Part shown: piece after piece, positions 5,427 to 9,475 of the stretch
How positions within the stretch are numbered: the first letter of the stretch is position 1
How the letters are laid out: each line of letters opens with the position of its first letter
Program-made: the position numbers and the translations under genes
The notes under the pieces: generated by a model
What the model was told of the DNA's origin: nothing
The model's input: only the letters and a program-made list of their open reading frames with translations
Database searches by the model: none
Assembly (NCBI GenBank): GCA_003220985.1
Contig: QHTY01000193.1
Coordinates: forward strand, 6,109-15,583
DNA: 9,475 bases
Reading direction: 5' to 3'
Source of the DNA: Gemmatimonadota bacterium
GTDB lineage: Bacteria > Gemmatimonadota > Gemmatimonadetes > Gemmatimonadales > GWC2-71-9

Positions 5427-7252
5427 TCTCCGCCGTTGCCTCTTCCCCCACCCCTCCGGCCGAATCTGCTGCGCAGCTGCTTCAGGCGTCCCGTCAGCCA
5501 CCCGTCGCGCTCGTGTTCCTCGCGCGAGGCGTGCAGCCAAACGGCCATCACGCCGGCGCGGCCGAGCAACCCGACGAGCCGGCTCGGGTCGTCGCGATCA
5601 ACGACGGGCAGCCGTCCGATGTCGTGTGCGATCATCTTGGCGGTGGCCTCTTCCAGCAATTCGTCGCCATGCGTCACGATCAGCCGGCGACTGCCGAGAT
5701 CACGGACGGTGGTGTTTTCGCCATCCTCGCGCTCCAGCGCGCGCACGAGATCCCCGCGGGTCACCAAGCCAACGAGACGCTCGTCGTCATCGACCACCGG
5801 CCACTCCTGGCGCCGTGCCATCACGGGATCTTCGTCCGCGAGGCGCTCGAAGAGGCCATCGACCGGAAGGGAGGCAGGCACGGTGGGAACGTCCTTCTCC
5901 ATCACCTCCGACACGCGGAGCAAGTGCAGCGGATTCACGATGTATTCGCGCATCACGTGATAGCCGCGCCGGGCCATCTTCTCCGTCAGAATCGATCGTT
6001 TCATGAGCAGCACCGTCACCGCGTCCGCGGCCACGCACGCCACCAGCATGGCGGGCAACAGATTGACGTCGTGTGTCACTTCGAGCATGAACGCGATCGC
6101 GGTAAATGGTGCCCGCATCGTTCCACTCAGCATCGCCCCCATGCCGAGCCCCGCCCACACACCGGGGTCCGCGCCCGGAAGCCACGGACCGACCAGCGCC
6201 CCGAGCGCGCCGCCCATGATCATCAGAGGGGCGAGCACGCCGCCCGACGTCCCGGACCCGAGCGCGATCGCCCAGATCACCGCCTTGGTGATCAACAGGC
6301 CGAGTAAGAACATCCCGATCAAGCGCGCGTTCAGGAGGTCGCGAATCACGTCGTAACCGACGCCGAGGGCACGCGGATACAGCAATCCGCCGAGGCCGAC
6401 GACGAGGCCGCCGATCGCCGGCCACCACATCCAGTGGATCGGGAGCTTGGCGAACAGGTCTTCCGATGTGTACACGAGCCGGGTCAGCAAGCCTGATGCG
6501 AATCCGGCGAGCAGCCCGAGCGCGAGCGCGCTCACGAGGGTGTGCGGCGCGAGCGCATGGTGGGCGGGCGTCGCGAACACCGGCCCGGCGCCCATCAACG
6601 GCACGCGCAGCGCGCCGGCGACCGCCGCGGCGCTCGCGACCGGAATGAAGCTGCGCGGTTTCCACTCGAAGAGCAGCAGCTCCACCGCCAGCAGGACTGC
6701 TGCGACCGGCGTCGCAAAGATCGCCGACATCCCGCCGGCCGCGCCGGCGACGAGCAGGGTCTTCCGCTCCGCGGCAGATACATGAAACGCTTGGGCGAAT
6801 AGCGAGCCGAACGCACCGCCAGTCATGATGATCGGGCCCTCGGCCCCGAATGGCCCGCCCGTCCCGATCGACAGCGCCGAGGAGAGCGGCTTCAGGACGG
6901 CGACGCGCGCCTCCATGCGGCTGCGGCCGATGAGGATCGCTTCGAGCGCTTCGGGGATCCCATGGCCGCGAATCTTTTCGGAGCCGTAGCGCGCCATCAG
7001 GCCGATGATCAAGCCGCCGATGATCGGAATGAACACCGACCAGACGCCCAAATGGTGAGCGGCGGGCGATGTCATGTCCCCGATCGCGATGCGCTGGTAG
7101 TAGAAGAGGTTGGTGAAGAAACCGATTAGCCTGGTGAGGACGAGCGCCACGAAGGCGCTGGCGACACCGATGACCACCGCCATCAGGGTGAGGACGAGGA
7201 CGCGGGGATTGGCGGTGAAATCCCCGCGGTTTGTGTCGGCAACGACAGACAT
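5423..7252 (-). CDS. CLC-family chloride channel/transporter with C-terminal CBS pair
   Basis: This is an integral membrane CLC protein that moves Cl- or a related anion. The 609 aa carry the CLC core at about 15-425. The selectivity and gating motifs are GHGIP (96-100), GPFGAEGP with gating Glu138, and GTSGGVLAP (334-342). Two CBS domains follow at about 447-508 and 516-575; in this family they commonly bind adenine nucleotides and tune activity. A basic Gly/Arg-rich tail ends the protein. By eye, the internal proton glutamate of E. coli ClcA (Glu203) aligns with Leu192, next to a conserved Glu191. The ClcA Tyr445 region reads SILTEKM, without Tyr. It may therefore be a channel or an exchanger with a different proton path. 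The start ATG lies 12 bp after the upstream basic-protein gene with no Shine-Dalgarno site, so translation probably depends on coupling. The stop overlaps the next gene as ATGA. Confidence 0.95.
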   Translation of the reverse strand: MSVVADTNRGDFTANPRVLVLTLMAVVIGVASAFVALVLTRLIGFFTNLFYYQRIAIGDMTSPAAHHLGVWSVFIPIIGGLIIGLMARYGSEKIRGHGIPEALEAILIGRSRMEARVAVLKPLSSALSIGTGGPFGAEGPIIMTGGAFGSLFAQAFHVSAAERKTLLVAGAAGGMSAIFATPVAAVLLAVELLLFEWKPRSFIPVASAAAVAGALRVPLMGAGPVFATPAHHALAPHTLVSALALGLLAGFASGLLTRLVYTSEDLFAKLPIHWMWWPAIGGLVVGLGGLLYPRALGVGYDVIRDLLNARLIGMFLLGLLITKAVIWAIALGSGTSGGVLAPLMIMGGALGALVGPWLPGADPGVWAGLGMGAMLSGTMRAPFTAIAFMLEVTHDVNLLPAMLVACVAADAVTVLLMKRSILTEKMARRGYHVMREYIVNPLHLLRVSEVMEKDVPTVPASLPVDGLFERLADEDPVMARRQEWPVVDDDERLVGLVTRGDLVRALEREDGENTTVRDLGSRRLIVTHGDELLEEATAKMIAHDIGRLPVVDRDDPSRLVGLLGRAGVMAVWLHASREEHERDGWLTGRLKQLRSRFGRRGGGRGNGGE

Positions 7253-7264
7253 GTATTTGTAAAT

Positions 7265-7423
7265 CTAGTCGACGCCGGGCGATTTTTGGTGCTTCTCGCG
7301 CCTGCGATACCCCTTTTTGGAACGGTGGACTTTGTGGGAGGGAGTTTTGAGCCGCTCTCTCACCGGCGCATTCGGGTTCGGCACACGGATGAGGACTTTT
7401 TCCTTGTCGCGCTTGCGGCTCAT
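7265..7423 (-). CDS. 52-aa highly basic protein
   Basis: A short gene starts at the ATG at 7423, in an ATGA overlap with the stop of the DinB-like gene, and ends 12 bp before the CLC gene. The frame is open further upstream, but that part is a shadow of the DinB gene. The product has 18 Lys/Arg and 3 His in 52 residues, against 5 acidic residues. It has an N-terminal beta-like stretch (KVLIRVPNPNAPVRERL) and a C-terminal block (KVHRSKKGYRRREKHQK). No signal peptide or membrane segment is seen. The composition suits nucleic-acid or ribosome binding. The tail resembles short basic proteins I have seen in other bacteria, but I cannot name a family. The exact overlap and tight spacing argue for a real gene. 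Confidence 0.7.
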   Translation of the reverse strand: MSRKRDKEKVLIRVPNPNAPVRERLKTPSHKVHRSKKGYRRREKHQKSPGVD

Positions 7424-7938
7424 GGGGCGAGACCGACGCGTTCGCGGATCTGCCGCGCGTGGTGGTGCGCATGGATCACGTGAAATCGCATCCATTCCTC
7501 GATCGTCAGGTCGCCCATGCGCGGATGCTTCACGAAGAGGTTGGCGCGCCGCTCCGGCATCAAGGCGCGGTCCACCTGATCCCACGCTTCGAGGCCCGCC
7601 AGAAAATGCGCCTCGGCCGCCGCACGACTGATCCCCGCGGGCGGGGTCGTGCGTTCGGGCGCCTTCCGGCCCGGAGGAAACCACTGCAACCCGAAAATGA
7701 GGAATCTCGCAACATGCTCGGCAGGAGTGCGCCGGCGGCGGGACATGGGGGCGTGGTTCCATCGCGCCTTGAACGTCTCCGCGCTCAGGTTCAGCCCCAG
7801 CGCGAGATGCTCGACGATTTGCGCCGGGGTCCATTTGCCCGCCGGCCCCTGCTCCCACTCGCTGTCGCTCCGGTCGCGCAACGGTCCGAGCACCAGCGCG
7901 GGCAGATCGACGAGACGGCGGCGCTGGTCGATCGTCAT
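7420..7938 (-). CDS. DinB-superfamily protein (DUF1569-like)
   Basis: This 172-aa protein has the length and layout of the DinB four-helix-bundle superfamily, members of which are metal-binding and often act as thiol-dependent transferases or stress proteins. An early helix carries GKWTPAQIVEHL with His44. The last helix carries LTIEEWMRFHVIHAHHHARQI-type patterning with His153, His156 and His158-160. Together these would supply the three-His metal site. The final part resembles the DUF1569 signature of Trp followed by a His-rich helix. No signal peptide is present, so it is cytosolic. It is the first gene of the four-gene minus-strand operon and overlaps the 52-aa gene by 4 bp. The ATG at 7938 has no clear Shine-Dalgarno site. 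The substrate is not predictable from the sequence. Confidence 0.85.
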   Translation of the reverse strand: MTIDQRRRLVDLPALVLGPLRDRSDSEWEQGPAGKWTPAQIVEHLALGLNLSAETFKARWNHAPMSRRRRTPAEHVARFLIFGLQWFPPGRKAPERTTPPAGISRAAAEAHFLAGLEAWDQVDRALMPERRANLFVKHPRMGDLTIEEWMRFHVIHAHHHARQIRERVGLAP

Positions 7939-7997
7939 CGCGTGCGGGGCCGCTGACTACTAGTTTCCATCCGACCCGACATGCGGGGAATCTGCGA
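7939..7997. promoter_or_regulatory. Divergent promoter region between DinB operon and PHP gene
   Basis: This 59-bp gap separates two divergent starts and should hold promoters for both the DinB-CLC operon (-) and the PHP gene (+). A GGGGAA ribosome site for the PHP gene lies at 7985-7990, 7 nt before its GTG. The core includes an ACTAGT palindrome at 7960-7965. No convincing -35/-10 pair is visible. Confidence 0.5.
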
Positions 7998-9233
7998 GTG
8001 AACGTGCTGCGCCGCCACCCGGTCGCGATCGCGCTGGTGGTCCTGCTGCTCCTGACGGCGATTCACCCGCTGCCGGCGCTCGTCGATGCCGTCACGGGAT
8101 CTGCTCCGGGCGATGCCGATCTCGATCGCCCGATCCTGTACGTCATGTTCGCGCCCCTCTCCGACACCCTCGATGCACTCACATTCTTCAGCCTTTCTCG
8201 GGCCGTATGGGCGGTGGTCGTCTGGACCCTGCTGCTCGCCGCCTGGGGCGCGGTGCGGGCGTCGAGTGACTCGCTCCGCTGGCAGCGCGTGGTCGCGACT
8301 GCGTCGCTCGGTCCCGCGGCGCTGGTGTTGCTCGTCGTCGCCGCGCTGGTCCTGCCCCGTCCCGTGCCGCGCCTCGCGAGCGATGGCCCTGGGACGGTGA
8401 TCGACTATCACGCGCACACCAACGCCTCGCACGACGGCCGGCCCGGCTGGACTCTGCCCAAGCTCGCCGCCTGGCACGAGCGCCAGGGCTTCCAGGCGAC
8501 GTACGTCACCGACCACAACGTGGTGTATGACGGATCACTACCGCCTGAGGGCATCTCGATCAGCTTGCTGCCGGGCGTCGAGTGGAGCGTCTATCGCCAG
8601 CACGTCGTGGCGATCGGCCGCGTCGAGGCGTTGCCGCGCGACAGTTTCGGCGAGACCACGGCACGCATGGTCCGAATCTTCAGCGCCATCGAGCATCAGG
8701 GTGGGCTGAGCATCGCGTCGCTTCCAGAATACTGGCGCAATCACGCCGAGGAGCTGGGCGCGTTCGCGGTCGCCGGCGTCGATGGGTTCGAGATCGTGAA
8801 TTGCGCTCCCAAAGCGCTGGGCTTTCCGTCGGATTTGCGTCGTCAGGTCATCGGGCTCGCCGAGAGTCGCGACCTGATGGTCGTTGGCGCGAGCGACAAT
8901 CATGGCTGGGGACAGGTCACCTGCGTCTGGAACGTCTCCCGGCCCGGCGCCCAGGGCTTCCACACCAATCGCGTCTTCGCGCGGCCGCTCGCCCTGGTGC
9001 AAGGCGACTGGCGAGCGTGGACCGCGCCGATCACGCAGCCGTGGTTCACGCTGCGCGGGCTGAGCTGGAGCGAACGGGCGAGCTGGCTGACGTGGGTGGT
9101 GATCATCCTGCTGTATCGTGCGTTGCCACGCCGCGAAGGTCAGTCCGCGGGACTCGGGATCCTGGCCCGCTCGGTGTTTCGCGGCCGCAAGGCGGCCGCT
9201 GCGGCCCCAGCCCCTAACAAGAACCCGACGTGA
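7998..9233 (+). CDS. Membrane-anchored PHP-domain metallophosphoesterase-like protein
   Basis: This 411-aa protein has a PHP (polymerase and histidinol phosphatase) domain at about 134-305 between membrane segments. PHP motifs are YHAHTNASHDG (His138, His140), TDHN (Asp172, His173), LPGVEWS (Glu195), QHVVAIG (His202) and GASDNHGWG (Asp300, His302). The usual His-Pro motif after the central region reads IASLPE instead, so one metal ligand seems changed. Membrane segments are predicted at about 9-26, 66-86, 98-120 and 361-376. Basic residues in the N-terminus, the second loop and the C-terminal tail suit the inside, which places the PHP domain in the periplasm. The start is GTG, with GGGGAA 7 nt upstream. 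A likely role is a phosphodiesterase or phosphatase acting on an exported or envelope phosphate ester; the substrate is unknown. The C-terminal tail is Ala/Pro-rich. Confidence 0.88.
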   Translation: MNVLRRHPVAIALVVLLLLTAIHPLPALVDAVTGSAPGDADLDRPILYVMFAPLSDTLDALTFFSLSRAVWAVVVWTLLLAAWGAVRASSDSLRWQRVVATASLGPAALVLLVVAALVLPRPVPRLASDGPGTVIDYHAHTNASHDGRPGWTLPKLAAWHERQGFQATYVTDHNVVYDGSLPPEGISISLLPGVEWSVYRQHVVAIGRVEALPRDSFGETTARMVRIFSAIEHQGGLSIASLPEYWRNHAEELGAFAVAGVDGFEIVNCAPKALGFPSDLRRQVIGLAESRDLMVVGASDNHGWGQVTCVWNVSRPGAQGFHTNRVFARPLALVQGDWRAWTAPITQPWFTLRGLSWSERASWLTWVVIILLYRALPRREGQSAGLGILARSVFRGRKAAAAAPAPNKNPT

Positions 9234-9312
9234 CAGGGCGGAACGAAACGGCGAGGTTGCACGTCTTACTCGCGGGTGCTTCCCCGTCCTCTCCTTCTTG
9301 TGGAGACCGTCC
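9234..9312 (+). promoter_or_regulatory. Upstream region of the exported peptidase-like gene
   Basis: This 79-bp gap between two + strand genes holds a strong ribosome site, GGAG at 9302-9305, 7 nt before the ATG at 9313. TCTCC at about 9290-9294 could pair with GGAGA at 9302-9306 across a 7-base loop and partly mask that site. No terminator with a T-tract and no clear -10 box are seen. Confidence 0.4.
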
Positions 9313-9475
9313 ATGCCGGCAGTTCGTCGTTTTGTAGCCCTCAGTGCATTCTTGGCAGCGGCTGCGCCCGCCGGCGCGCAGATGGCATTACCGCTCAAGC
9401 ACGCGCCGGCGCGCACCCAGACCGCCATTACGCCGACGGATCTCATGACTCGCCTCTATCTCTACTCCGACGATT
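9313..9475 (+). CDS. Exported protein, N-terminal fragment; possible M28-family metallopeptidase
   Basis: Only the first 54 codons lie in the window and the frame stays open at its edge. The start is well supported by GGAG 7 nt upstream. A Sec signal peptide is clear: two Arg at residues 5-6, an Ala/Leu-rich core, and a likely cleavage after Ala22 in AGA-Q. The following residues contain TAITPTDLMTRLYLYSDD. This resembles the N-terminal lead-in of exported M28 zinc aminopeptidases, which often read 'I-T-x-x-D-L-x-x-R-L-Y-x-x-A-D-D-S'. The catalytic region is outside the window, so the family call is tentative, while the gene and its export are secure. Confidence 0.65.
   Translation, partial: MPAVRRFVALSAFLAAAAPAGAQMALPLKHAPARTQTAITPTDLMTRLYLYSDD

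Noticed and set aside
5787..7472. Minus-strand open frame of 561 codons overlapping the CLC gene in another frame
   Set aside because: The product is dominated by Arg, Gly, Ala and Asp with no membrane pattern, and the CLC frame explains this DNA fully.
7981..8001. Six-codon open frame (MRGICE) whose TGA overlaps the GTG start of the PHP gene, a possible leader peptide
   Set aside because: It has no ribosome site of its own and is short enough to be chance. The same bases supply the GGGGAA ribosome site of the PHP gene.
9180..9210. GGCCGC-AAG-GCGGCC hairpin near the end of the PHP gene as a terminator
   Set aside because: It lies inside the coding region and is not followed by a T-tract. 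It is probably a by-product of Ala/Arg/Gly codons.
8538..9446. Minus-strand open frame of 302 codons opposite the PHP gene
   Set aside because: It covers the antisense of the PHP domain and the start of the next gene, with no recognisable pattern.
1..9475. CRISPR arrays, tRNA or rRNA genes, insertion sequences, defence islands
   Set aside because: I saw no spaced direct repeats, no tRNA-like cloverleaf, no transposase or integrase, and no recognised defence proteins by eye.

Overview
This is a GC-rich, tightly packed bacterial window with no RNA gene, CRISPR array or recognisable mobile element. The gene set suggests a Gram-negative-type envelope: an outer-membrane barrel ending in Phe, and several Sec-exported or membrane proteins. 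A Hanks-type Ser/Thr kinase with a periplasmic sensor, and the N-terminus of what looks like an M28-type exported peptidase, make Gemmatimonadota my best guess. Acidobacteriota or a related soil phylum is also possible. The assignment rests on protein style only and was not tested by any search.

Layout. (1) Positions 1-1177, + strand: an uncharacterised protein of about 390 aa with lower GC than its neighbours, possibly truncated at the window edge. Its last 11 codons run antisense through the end of the next gene. (2) Positions 1142-3839, - strand: a two-gene operon, an exported amicyanin-like cupredoxin followed by a membrane Ser/Thr kinase (TM - dCache-like sensor - TM - HAMP - kinase). 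(3) Positions 3919-5064, + strand: an outer-membrane beta-barrel protein transcribed divergently from the cupredoxin. (4) Positions 5061-7938, - strand: a four-gene operon, DinB/DUF1569-like protein -> 52-aa very basic protein -> CLC chloride transporter with a CBS pair -> small membrane protein with a two-CxxC zinc ribbon. Two of its junctions are 4-bp ATGA overlaps and the third is a 12-bp gap. (5) Positions 7998-9233, + strand: a membrane-anchored PHP-domain protein, divergent from the DinB gene, with its catalytic domain predicted outside the cytoplasm. (6) Position 9313 to the end: the start of an exported protein that resembles M28 peptidases, cut by the window edge.

Functional reading. 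The cupredoxin, sensor-kinase and barrel genes form a plausible envelope unit: a periplasmic copper/redox protein, an inner-membrane receptor kinase that could read periplasmic conditions, and an outer-membrane pore. The second operon joins an anion transporter to a small zinc-ribbon membrane protein and a tiny basic protein that is easily missed in annotation. These links come from gene order and overlaps and are inferences. I did not find a clear defence or mobile system. The most unusual items are the cupredoxin-receptor-kinase pair, the 52-aa basic gene, the predicted periplasmic PHP enzyme with an altered metal motif, and the CLC protein that lacks the usual internal proton glutamate.
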